Below, one piece after another: positions 55,842-64,000 of a stretch of 64,000 nt of DNA. Source of the stretch: Pseudomonas putida (GTDB taxonomy: Bacteria; Pseudomonadota; Gammaproteobacteria; Pseudomonadales; Pseudomonadaceae); contig CP047152.1 of NCBI GenBank assembly GCA_041879295.1, positions 124,001 through 188,000 of the forward strand, read 5' to 3'. The translations under genes and the position numbers were made by a program. The notes under the pieces were generated by a model. The model made no database searches and was not told where the DNA came from. It saw nothing but the letters and a program-made list of their open reading frames with translations. The stretch's first letter is position 1, and each line of letters starts with the position of its first letter.

Positions 55842-57335
55842 TCAGCTTGCCAGCATGCGCCCGGTTTCTTCCAGGTTTTCGTGCCAGCTCAGGGCCTCAC
55901 GCAGGATGTGCGGGGTATGCCCGCCACGCTGGCAGGCGCGGTCGAAATAGTCGTTCAGCGCAGCGCGGTAGTCTGGATGCACGCAGTTGTCGATGATCGC
56001 CCGCGCCCGTTCGCGCGGCGCCAGGCCACGCAGGTCCGCCAGGCCCTGCTCGGTGACCAGGATATCCACGTCGTGCTCGGTATGGTCGACATGGCTGACC
56101 ATTGGCACCACGCTGGAAATCGCCCCGCCTTTGGCAATCGACTTGGTGACGAAGACCGCCAGGTGAGCGTTTCGGGCGAAGTCGCCGGAGCCACCGATGC
56201 CGTTCATCATCCTGGTGCCGCAGACGTGGGTGGAGTTGACGTTGCCGTAGATATCGAACTCCAGTGCGGTGTTGATACCGATGATGCCCAGGCGACGTAC
56301 CACTTCCGGGTGGTTGGAGATTTCCTGCGGGCGTAGCACCAGCTTGTCCTTGTAGCGTTCCAGGTTGCCGAACACATCGGCATTGCGGCGCGTCGACAGG
56401 GTGATCGAGCTGCCCGAGGCGAAACTCAGCTTGCCGGCGTCGATCAGGTCGAAGGTGGAGTCCTGCAGCACTTCAGAGTACATGGTCAGGTTTTCGAACG
56501 GCGACTCGATCAGGCCGCACATCACCGCATTGGCAATGCTGCCAATGCCGGCTTGCAGCGGGCCGAGCTTGTTGGTCATGCGGCCGGCATCCACTTCCTT
56601 CTTGAGGAAGTTGATCAGGTGGTCGGCGATGCCCTGGGTTTCATCATCTGGCGGCAGCACAGTGGACGGCGAGTCTGGCTGGTCGCTGATGACGATACCG
56701 ACGATTTTGGCCGGGTCGATCGGGATGGCGGTGCTGCCGATTCGGTCGTCGACCTTGACCAGCGGGATTGGTGTGCGGGTCGGGCGGTAGGTTGGGATAT
56801 AGATGTCGTGCAGGCCTTCGAGGTTGGTGTTGTGCGAGAGGTTGATCTCCACAATCACCTGCTTGGCGAAGATCGCGAAGCTGGCCGAATTGCCCACCGA
56901 AGTGGTTGGCACGATGTGGCCTTGCTCGGTGATGGCCACGGCTTCGATGACCGCGATGTCCGGCAGCTTCAGCTGCTGGTTGCGCAGTTGCTCGACGGTT
57001 TCCGACAGGTGCTGGTCGATGAACATCACCTGGCCGTCATTGATAGCCTTGCGCAGGGTGCTGTCGACCTGGAATGGCATGCGGCGGGCCAGTACACCGG
57101 CCTCGGTCAGTTGTTTGTCCAGGTCATTGCCCAGGCTGGCGCCGGTCATCAGGCTGATTTTCAGAGGCGATTGCTTGGCACGTTCGGCCAGTGCATGCGG
57201 TACGGCCTTGGCCTCGCCGGCGCGGGTGAAACCGCTCATGCCGACAGTCATGCCGTCCTCGATCAGACCAGCGGCATCAGCCGCACTCATTACCTTGCTG
57301 TGCAGGGAGGACAAGCGGATACGATCACGGTACAT
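55842..57335 (-). CDS. Acetyl-CoA hydrolase/succinyl-CoA:acetate CoA-transferase family
   Basis: 497 residues of the Cat1/AarC/Ach1 family, which moves CoA between succinate and acetate (or propionate). The catalytic glutamate is E288 in TMYSEVLQD. CoA-binding glycine loops lie at GMSGFTRAGEAKAVP near the N terminus and in CGTRMMNGIGGSGDFARNA. In Pseudomonas the enzyme may balance acetyl-CoA or detoxify propionyl-CoA. It is transcribed alone, 119 bp before the convergent end of nothing: the next unit upstream (pnt) is on the same strand and has its own terminator. Confidence 0.88.
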   Translation of the reverse strand: MYRDRIRLSSLHSKVMSAADAAGLIEDGMTVGMSGFTRAGEAKAVPHALAERAKQSPLKISLMTGASLGNDLDKQLTEAGVLARRMPFQVDSTLRKAINDGQVMFIDQHLSETVEQLRNQQLKLPDIAVIEAVAITEQGHIVPTTSVGNSASFAIFAKQVIVEINLSHNTNLEGLHDIYIPTYRPTRTPIPLVKVDDRIGSTAIPIDPAKIVGIVISDQPDSPSTVLPPDDETQGIADHLINFLKKEVDAGRMTNKLGPLQAGIGSIANAVMCGLIESPFENLTMYSEVLQDSTFDLIDAGKLSFASGSSITLSTRRNADVFGNLERYKDKLVLRPQEISNHPEVVRRLGIIGINTALEFDIYGNVNSTHVCGTRMMNGIGGSGDFARNAHLAVFVTKSIAKGGAISSVVPMVSHVDHTEHDVDILVTEQGLADLRGLAPRERARAIIDNCVHPDYRAALNDYFDRACQRGGHTPHILREALSWHENLEETGRMLAS

Positions 57336-57454
57336 GGATTGTTATCTCGGGCTACTGAAACTACTGCAGCGCAGTCTAGAGATTTCGCCCATTGCCGTCC
57401 CACGACCATGGTCGTATGAGAAGCCTTGTATTTGAGCCGTTGATCCGGATCAAC

Positions 57455-57489
57455 AAAAGAAAAGCCCCGGCAGATTCTGTCCGGGGCTT
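57455..57489 (-). terminator. Intrinsic terminator of the pnt operon
   Basis: AAGCCCCGG and CCGGGGCTT form a 9-bp stem around a 10-base loop. On the minus strand the stem is followed by TTTTCTTTTG. Confidence 0.88.
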
Positions 57490-57521
57490 CCTTTATATCA
57501 GCTGGTTTGTAGCGACTGTTG

Positions 57522-58958
57522 TCACTCCACCGCCTTGACCATGTCCTCGATGACCTTCTTGGCGTCACCGAACACCATCATGGTCTTGTCCAGATAGAAC
57601 AGCTCGTTGTCCAGGCCGGCATAGCCGCTGGCCATCGAGCGTTTGTTGACGATGATGGTCTTGGCCTTGAACGCTTCGAGGATCGGCATACCGGCGATTG
57701 GCGACTTGGGATCGTTCTTCGCCGCCGGGTTGACCACGTCGTTGGCGCCCAGCACCAGCACCACGTCGGCCTGGCCGAACTCGGCGTTGATGTCTTCCAT
57801 CTCGAATACTTGATCGTACGGCACTTCAGCCTCGGCCAGCAGTACGTTCATGTGCCCGGGCATACGGCCCGCCACCGGGTGAATCGCATACTTCACGGTC
57901 ACGCCGTTGTGGGTCAGCTTCTCGGTCAGCTCTTTCAGCGCGTGCTGGGCACGGGCCACCGCCAGGCCGTAGCCTGGAACGATGATCACGCTGTCGGCAT
58001 TGCTGAGCAGGAAGGTGGCATCGTCAGCCGAGCCGGACTTCACCGGCCGCTGCTCTTGCGAACCTTGCGCCGCGCCACTGTCGGTATCGCCACCAAAACC
58101 GCCAAGGATGACGTTGAAGAACGAACGGTTCATCGCCTTGCACATGATGTACGAGAGGATGGCACCGGACGAACCTACCAGGGAACCGGCGATGATCAGC
58201 ATCGAGTTGTTCAGCGAGAAGCCGATACCGGCCGCTGCCCAGCCCGAGTAGCTGTTGAGCATCGACACCACCACTGGCATGTCGGCGCCGCCGATCGGAA
58301 TAATGATCAGCACACCCATGATGAAGGCCAGGACCAGCATCAGAGTAAAGGCACTGTAGTGGCCAGTGAAAGTGAACAGAAGGCCGAGGGCGATGGTGGT
58401 CAGGCCAAGGATCAGGTTGAGTTTATGCTGGCCAGCGAACTGTACCGGTGCGCCTTGGAAGAGGCGGAACTTGTACTTGCCCGACAATTTGCCAAAGGCG
58501 ATCACCGAACCGGAGAAGGTAATGGCACCGATGGCAGCACCGAGGAACAGCTCCAGGCGGTTGCCGGTGGGGATCGGATCGCTGATGGCAGCCACAATGC
58601 CCATCGACTGTGGCTCCAGCACGGCGGCGATGGCAATGAACACCGCGGCCAGGCCGATCATGCTGTGCATGAAAGCGACCAGTTCGGGCATTTTGGTCAT
58701 TTCGACGCGCTTGGCCATGATGGAACCGGCGGTGCCGCCGACCAGCAGGCCGACGATGACATAGCCGATACCGGCAGTGGCAAGTTCAGCCCCAAGCTTA
58801 TAAATGAGGCCGACCGTCGTGAGGATGGCGAGACCCATGCCGATCATGCCGAACAGATTGCCGCGCCGCGAGGTAGTCGGGTGCGACAGGCCCTTGAGCG
58901 CCTGGATGAAGCACACCGAGGCGACGAGGTAGAGGAGCGTTACCAGATTCATGCTCAT
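57522..58958 (-). CDS. pntB: NAD(P) transhydrogenase subunit beta
   Basis: Membrane and NADP(H)-binding part of the proton-pumping transhydrogenase. Residues about 1-275 hold eight to nine helices (GGTAGSIMAKRVEMTKMP, IPIGGADMPVVVSMLNSYSGWAAAGIGF). The C-terminal domain III (about 300-478) binds NADP with IVPGYGLAVARAQH and VLVLGANDVVNPAA. It starts two bases after the previous gene and ends the operon. Confidence 0.95.
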   Translation of the reverse strand: MSMNLVTLLYLVASVCFIQALKGLSHPTTSRRGNLFGMIGMGLAILTTVGLIYKLGAELATAGIGYVIVGLLVGGTAGSIMAKRVEMTKMPELVAFMHSMIGLAAVFIAIAAVLEPQSMGIVAAISDPIPTGNRLELFLGAAIGAITFSGSVIAFGKLSGKYKFRLFQGAPVQFAGQHKLNLILGLTTIALGLLFTFTGHYSAFTLMLVLAFIMGVLIIIPIGGADMPVVVSMLNSYSGWAAAGIGFSLNNSMLIIAGSLVGSSGAILSYIMCKAMNRSFFNVILGGFGGDTDSGAAQGSQEQRPVKSGSADDATFLLSNADSVIIVPGYGLAVARAQHALKELTEKLTHNGVTVKYAIHPVAGRMPGHMNVLLAEAEVPYDQVFEMEDINAEFGQADVVLVLGANDVVNPAAKNDPKSPIAGMPILEAFKAKTIIVNKRSMASGYAGLDNELFYLDKTMMVFGDAKKVIEDMVKAVE

Positions 58959-58960
58959 GC

Positions 58961-59275
58961 TTACTTCTTCGCCTCGTTCTTGGTTTTCTTCTTGAACATT
59001 TCAAGCATGCGGCGGGTGACCAGGAAGCCACCGAACACGTTGACTGCGGCAAGGGCCACGGCCAGGGTGCCCATCAGCTTGCCGGCCGGGGTCACGGTCA
59101 GGGCCGCGGCCAGCATGGCGCCGACGATGACGATTGCCGAGATGGCATTGGTGACCGCCATCAGTGGGGTGTGCAACGCCGGGGTGACGTTCCACACCAC
59201 GTGGTAGCCCACATAGATGGCCAGCACGAAAATGATCAGGTTATAGATGCCGTGGGAAATCAGCATGTCTTCCAT
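58961..59275 (-). CDS. pntAB: NAD(P) transhydrogenase subunit alpha part 2
   Basis: 104-residue membrane subunit with three helices. It corresponds to the membrane end of the E. coli alpha chain, which is split here into two genes. Family marks are GYHVVWNVTPALHTPLMAVTNAIS and FGGFLVTRRMLEMFKKK. It is 11 bp after pntAA and 2 bp before pntB. Confidence 0.94.
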   Translation of the reverse strand: MEDMLISHGIYNLIIFVLAIYVGYHVVWNVTPALHTPLMAVTNAISAIVIVGAMLAAALTVTPAGKLMGTLAVALAAVNVFGGFLVTRRMLEMFKKKTKNEAKK

Positions 59276-59286
59276 TGTCGTGCTCC

Positions 59287-60408
<1,122 letters not shown>

Positions 60409-60827
60409 GACTATTTCTCCTGCGGTGACCTTTTGTCTTTGTAGAAGCCAGCACACTTCGGATGGTGTGCTGGGGCGGCTGTGGAGCGCCAACCCGCCGG
60501 ATCCCGGGCGGGGCGAAGCATTTTGCAGACGAACCCGAAGGCCTTCAACCGGTTCTGGAGCGAAACGAAGTCAAAACTACAAGTCACCCTGTGACCGCTT
60601 GTCGCAGCAATAGGGTTGCAGCCCGTCAAACATGCGCCATTGGCAGATTAGGAGAAAAAATCAAAAAAAAAGCGGCCAATTCGCTTACGACTAGTTGGAT
60701 GTCGCAAAATAACCCGCAAAGCCGCGTACTGAGCACGGTTAAAGGGTGTTTTTATGCTTGCGTTACAGTTTGCGAATATGCGACATATACATATATCTGT
60801 AGGTGTTTAAAATAATTGACTACAGGG
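60409..60827. other. Regulatory region between LysR and pntAA, 419 bp
   Basis: No gene is seen. It contains the pntAA promoter and leader (minus strand). A perfect 9-bp inverted repeat lies at 60448-60473. The part from about 60640 to 60827 is unusually AT-rich for this window. Confidence 0.55.
60448..60473. repeat. Inverted repeat in the pntAA leader
   Basis: CCAGCACAC and GTGTGCTGG pair perfectly around eight bases, 40 bp upstream of the pntAA start. It could be an operator or an mRNA hairpin in the 5' leader. Confidence 0.5.
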
Positions 60828-61745
60828 TCAATTTGTCGCGCTTGCCCCTGATCTATTCAGGTAGGCCTGAGCCTGGCTTACCAACCAGTCGCGAAAGGCG
60901 CGTAGCGACGCCGACTCCACCTTGCGCTCTGGAATCATCAGATAGTAGGCCTTGTCGCTACTCAGGGCATGCCTGTTAGCGACCACCAGCCTTCCCTCCT
61001 CCAACTCCCGCTGGATCAGGAACGGTGGTATCAGGGCAATGCCCATGTCGTGCATGGCCGCCTGGGCGAGCATCGAGAATAGTTCATAGCGCGGGCCTGT
61101 CATGTCGCGCTCCACATTCATGCCCACACTGCCGAACCATTGCCGCCAGGCATACGGGCGCGTGCTCTGCTGCAGCAGTGGTAGCTGCGCGATGTGGCGT
61201 GCCTCGAGCATGCCCTGGCCGTTCAGCAGTGCCGGGCTGCACACGGGTACTGGGTTTTCACCCATCAGTTGGTGCGACTGGGTGCCTGACCAGTCCGCAT
61301 CACCAAAATAGATGGCGGCATCGAAGGTAGTGTCGGCGAACAGGAATGGCCGGGTGCGGTTGGTGAGGTTGACTGTGACCTCCGGGTGGCGCTGCTGGAA
61401 GTCCTTGAGCCGTGGCAGGAGCCATTGAGTGCCAAACGTCGGCACTACCGCCAGCTCGATCACATTGGCGCCTTGCTGGCGCATGACCGACAAGGTATCG
61501 CGCTCCACGGCGTCCAGTTGGGCCGCCACCTGGCGACTGTAGGATAGGCCGGCTTCGGTCAGCCTTACGCCGCGGCGCGAGCGACGGAACAGTTCCACAT
61601 TAAGGAAGGCTTCCAGGCCACCGATCTGTCGACAGACGGCACCCTGGGTCAGCGCGAGTTCCTGGGCAGCCTTGGTAAAGCTCTCGTTACGGGCTGCCGC
61701 CTCGAAGCAAATCAGGGCGGCGGTACTGGGGATCTTACGGCGCAT
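60828..61745 (-). CDS. LysR-family regulator (probable regulator of gcdH-gcdG)
   Basis: 305 residues of the GcvA-like LysR branch. The N-terminal winged helix (RRKIPSTAALICFEAAARNESFTKAAQELALTQGAVCRQI) is followed by a substrate-binding domain (about 90-300). The start MRRKIPST at 61745 has a GAGG eight bases upstream. It is divergent from gcdH across 160 bp. This arrangement matches the glutarate regulator often called GcdR. A palindrome suited to LysR binding lies at 61799-61815. Confidence 0.85.
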   Translation of the reverse strand: MRRKIPSTAALICFEAAARNESFTKAAQELALTQGAVCRQIGGLEAFLNVELFRRSRRGVRLTEAGLSYSRQVAAQLDAVERDTLSVMRQQGANVIELAVVPTFGTQWLLPRLKDFQQRHPEVTVNLTNRTRPFLFADTTFDAAIYFGDADWSGTQSHQLMGENPVPVCSPALLNGQGMLEARHIAQLPLLQQSTRPYAWRQWFGSVGMNVERDMTGPRYELFSMLAQAAMHDMGIALIPPFLIQRELEEGRLVVANRHALSSDKAYYLMIPERKVESASLRAFRDWLVSQAQAYLNRSGASATN

Positions 61746-61798
61746 GTACGTCAACCTCACTTGTAAGGCTGTCAATAAGGCGTTTTGCCGATTTACGG

Positions 61799-61815
61799 AG
61801 TGACAAAATATCACT
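61799..61815. promoter_or_regulatory. Predicted LysR operator for gcdH
   Basis: AGTGA-CAAAATA-TCACT is a perfect 5-bp dyad with an AT-rich 7-base centre and contains a T-N11-A-like core. It is 54 bp from the LysR start and 90 bp from gcdH. Confidence 0.5.
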
Positions 61816-61905
61816 AATTGGTGCGCAATCCTCGTTTGTCCCGGCGGCCGATCAGGCCTAGGCTCAAAGGCACAAGAAACTGACCCCTATTTCGAGGATT
61901 CGCTC

Positions 61906-63087
61906 ATGGCCGGTAAAGCAAGCTTCAACTGGATCGACCCGTTGCTGCTGGATCAGCAGCTCACTGAAGAAGAGCGTATGGTGCGTGACAGCGCTTATCA
62001 GTTCGCCCAGGACAAGCTGGCCCCGCGTGTGCTTGAGGCCTTCCGCCATGAGCAGACCGATCCGGCGATCTTCCGCGAGATGGGTGAAGTAGGCCTGTTG
62101 GGTGCAACCATTCCCGAGCAATACGGTGGCAGTGGCCTGAATTATGTGTGCTATGGCCTTATTGCTCGCGAAGTGGAACGTATCGACTCAGGTTACCGCT
62201 CGATGATGAGTGTGCAGTCGTCGCTGGTGATGGTGCCGATCAACGAATTTGGCACCGAAGCTCAAAAGCAGAAGTACCTCCCCAAGTTGGCCAGTGGCGA
62301 GTGGATCGGTTGCTTCGGTCTGACCGAGCCTAACCATGGCTCCGATCCTGGTTCGATGATTACGCGCGCGAGGAAGGTCGACGGTGGCTACCGGCTGACC
62401 GGCAGTAAAATGTGGATCACCAACAGTCCCATCGCCGATGTGTTCGTGGTGTGGGCCAAGGATGATGCGGGCGATATTCGTGGCTTCGTACTGGAAAAAG
62501 GTTGGCAAGGCCTCAGTGCCCCGGCAATCCATGGCAAGGTTGGCCTGCGCGCGTCGATCACTGGTGAAATCGTCATGGACAATGTGTTCGTGCCAGAAGA
62601 GAACATCTTCCCGGACGTGCGTGGCCTCAAGGGCCCGTTCACCTGCCTGAACTCGGCTCGCTATGGTATTTCGTGGGGTGCGCTGGGTGCCGCTGAAGCC
62701 TGCTGGCACACCGCTCGCCAGTACACCCTGGACCGTCAGCAGTTTGGTCGTCCACTGGCCGCCAACCAGTTGATTCAGAAGAAGCTTGCCGACATGCAGA
62801 CAGAAATCACCCTGGCGCTGCAGGGCTGCCTGCGTCTGGGTCGCATGAAGGATGAAGGGACGGCTGCGGTGGAAATCACCTCCATCATGAAGCGCAATTC
62901 CTGCGGTAAGGCGCTGGATATCGCCCGTATGGCGCGTGACATGCTGGGCGGCAACGGCATCTCCGACGAGTTTGGTGTGGCCCGCCATCTGGTTAACCTG
63001 GAGGTGGTCAACACCTATGAAGGTACCCATGATGTGCATGCACTTATCCTGGGTCGTGCGCAGACCGGTATCCAGGCGTTCTATTGA
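61906..63087 (+). CDS. gcdH: Glutaryl-CoA dehydrogenase
   Basis: Acyl-CoA dehydrogenase that oxidises and decarboxylates glutaryl-CoA to crotonyl-CoA in lysine and glutarate breakdown. It has 393 residues, the normal length. Flavin and substrate marks are [35 protein letters not shown] and [22 protein letters not shown]. The catalytic glutamate is E372 in [17 protein letters not shown] precedes the start. The CoA-transferase gene follows 13 bp later. Confidence 0.95.
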   Translation: MAGKASFNWIDPLLLDQQLTEEERMVRDSAYQFAQDKLAPRVLEAFRHEQTDPAIFREMGEVGLLGATIPEQYGGSGLNYVCYGLIAREVERIDSGYRSMMSVQSSLVMVPINEFGTEAQKQKYLPKLASGEWIGCFGLTEPNHGSDPGSMITRARKVDGGYRLTGSKMWITNSPIADVFVVWAKDDAGDIRGFVLEKGWQGLSAPAIHGKVGLRASITGEIVMDNVFVPEENIFPDVRGLKGPFTCLNSARYGISWGALGAAEACWHTARQYTLDRQQFGRPLAANQLIQKKLADMQTEITLALQGCLRLGRMKDEGTAAVEITSIMKRNSCGKALDIARMARDMLGGNGISDEFGVARHLVNLEVVNTYEGTHDVHALILGRAQTGIQAFY

Positions 63088-63100
63088 TAAGGAGCAAACC

Positions 63101-64000
63101 ATGGGCGCGCTATCACATCTGCGGGTGCTAGACCTTTCGCGCGTGTTGGCCGGCCCGTGGTCTGGTCAGATTTTGGCTGACCTTGGCGCCGACGTGATCA
63201 AGGTCGAGCGCCCTGGCAGTGGCGACGATACCCGCTCATGGGGGCCGCCTTTTCTCAAGGATGCCGAAGGTGAGGACACCAGTGAGGCGGCCTATTACCT
63301 GTCGGCCAACCGCAACAAGCGCTCAGTGACCATCGACTTTACCCAGCCGGAGGGACAGCGGCTGGTGCGTGAACTGGCGGCGAAGTGCGATATCGTGATA
63401 GAGAACTTCAAGGTAGGTGGGCTGGCAGCGTATGGCCTGGACTACCAGAGCCTGAAGGCGATAAACCCGCAGCTCATCTATTGCTCCATTACCGGCTTCG
63501 GTCAGACCGGGCCCTATGCCAAGCGCGCTGGCTATGACTTCATGATCCAGGGGTTGGGTGGGCTGATGAGCCTGACTGGTCGTCCGGAGGGTGAAGAGGG
63601 CGCCGGGCCGGTCAAGGTGGGGGTGGCGCTTACCGACATTCTGACCGGGTTGTATTCCACGGTCGCCATGCTGGCTGCTCTCGCCCACCGGGATCAGGCC
63701 GGGGTCGGTCAGCATATCGACATGGCATTGCTCGATGTGCAGGTGGCCTGCCTGGCGAACCAGGCAATGAACTACCTGACCACGGGCAGCCCTCCTCGTC
63801 GGCTGGGTAATGCGCATCCTAATATAGTCCCTTATCAGGACTTTCCGACGGCAGATGGCGATTTCATTCTTACCGTGGGCAATGATAGCCAGTTCCGCAA
63901 GTTCGCCGAAGTGGCCGGACAGCCGCAGTGGGCGGAAGACCCTCGATTCGTTACCAATAAGCTGCGGGTGGCCAACCGGGCCGAACTGATTCCATTGATT
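63101..64000 (+). CDS. gcdG: CaiB/BaiF family CoA-transferase, probable succinyl-CoA:glutarate CoA-transferase (3' end outside window)
   Basis: Class III CoA-transferase; 300 residues are visible and the frame is still open at base 64000. N-terminal family mark: LRVLDLSRVLAGPWSGQILADLGADVIKVE. The catalytic aspartate is likely D179 in VGVALTDILTG. The start follows AAGGAGCAA. Next to gcdH it most likely makes glutaryl-CoA from glutarate and succinyl-CoA, feeding the dehydrogenase. The substrate is inferred from position. Confidence 0.88.
   Translation, partial: MGALSHLRVLDLSRVLAGPWSGQILADLGADVIKVERPGSGDDTRSWGPPFLKDAEGEDTSEAAYYLSANRNKRSVTIDFTQPEGQRLVRELAAKCDIVIENFKVGGLAAYGLDYQSLKAINPQLIYCSITGFGQTGPYAKRAGYDFMIQGLGGLMSLTGRPEGEEGAGPVKVGVALTDILTGLYSTVAMLAALAHRDQAGVGQHIDMALLDVQVACLANQAMNYLTTGSPPRRLGNAHPNIVPYQDFPTADGDFILTVGNDSQFRKFAEVAGQPQWAEDPRFVTNKLRVANRAELIPLI

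Noticed and set aside
57519-59207. 562-codon open frame antisense to pntB
   Set aside because: It covers a certain gene on the other strand, is full of His, Gln and Arg as expected of a GC-rich shadow, and has no ribosome site.

Overview
The window is a 64 kb piece of a GC-rich gammaproteobacterial chromosome. Gene content, codon use and gene order all point to the Pseudomonas putida group. The order sulP, caa3 oxidase, metNIQ, katE, znu/zur, thrB, polA, engB, dsbA, kinB/algB, gltP, pnt, gcd matches what I remember of P. putida chromosomes near the start of the numbering; I could not check this against a database. Short palindromes of the P. putida REP type (core GAGCGGG-N4-CCCGCGAA) recur between genes. 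I see no tRNA, rRNA, CRISPR array, prophage, insertion sequence or island border, so this is core-genome sequence.

Layout. 1-1008: end of a SulP anion transporter. 1.2-1.8 kb: an unrecognised gene. 2.2-10.6 kb: the caa3-type cytochrome c oxidase and its assembly factors (coxB, ctaD, ctaG, coxC; then SURF1, a Sco-like protein, ctaA, ctaB, sco), interrupted by one small antisense gene. 10.7-13.2 kb: metNIQ. 13.5-15.6 kb: large catalase KatE. 15.6-19.5 kb: a lipoprotein, then zur-znuC-znuB divergent from znuA. 19.6-24.7 kb: thrB, a DUF2782 gene, polA, an ErsA/Spot 42-like small RNA, engB. 24.9-32.2 kb: cytochromes c5 and c4, dsbA, an EEP-family phosphatase/nuclease, a diguanylate cyclase, an AmpD-type amidase and an EAL phosphodiesterase. 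32.2-37.5 kb: KinB/AlgB two-component system followed by envelope genes (triple-BON protein, small membrane proteins, Ivy-like protein). 37.5-38.2 kb: a long gene-free stretch with a candidate structured RNA. 38.2-51.2 kb: gltP, an SpmA-SpmB fusion, a four-gene MCE lipid transporter, membrane proteins, an M16 peptidase, a Na/Pi transporter, TerC and CitMHS. 51.4-55.4 kb: GFA enzyme, DUF4105 protein, three DUF2388 paralogues, a DUF1127 protein. 55.8-60.4 kb: a CoA-transferase and the pnt transhydrogenase operon. 60.8-64 kb: the glutarate/glutaryl-CoA genes with their LysR regulator; the last gene runs off the window.

The most interesting regulatory signals are: (i) two sigma-54-type promoters (GG-N10-GC), one with a perfect IHF consensus beside it, just downstream of algB and reading into the BON and Ivy-like genes; (ii) a GGA-rich, multi-stem RNA candidate with its own terminator in front of gltP; (iii) an AlgU-type promoter in front of the ErsA-like RNA; (iv) an 11-bp motif repeated three times around the DUF1127/DUF2388 genes. 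Proteins worth a second look are a Sco-like protein that lacks the copper-ligand histidine, an Ivy-like protein with an altered inhibitory loop, and a DUF4105 protein carrying an HELTH motif.
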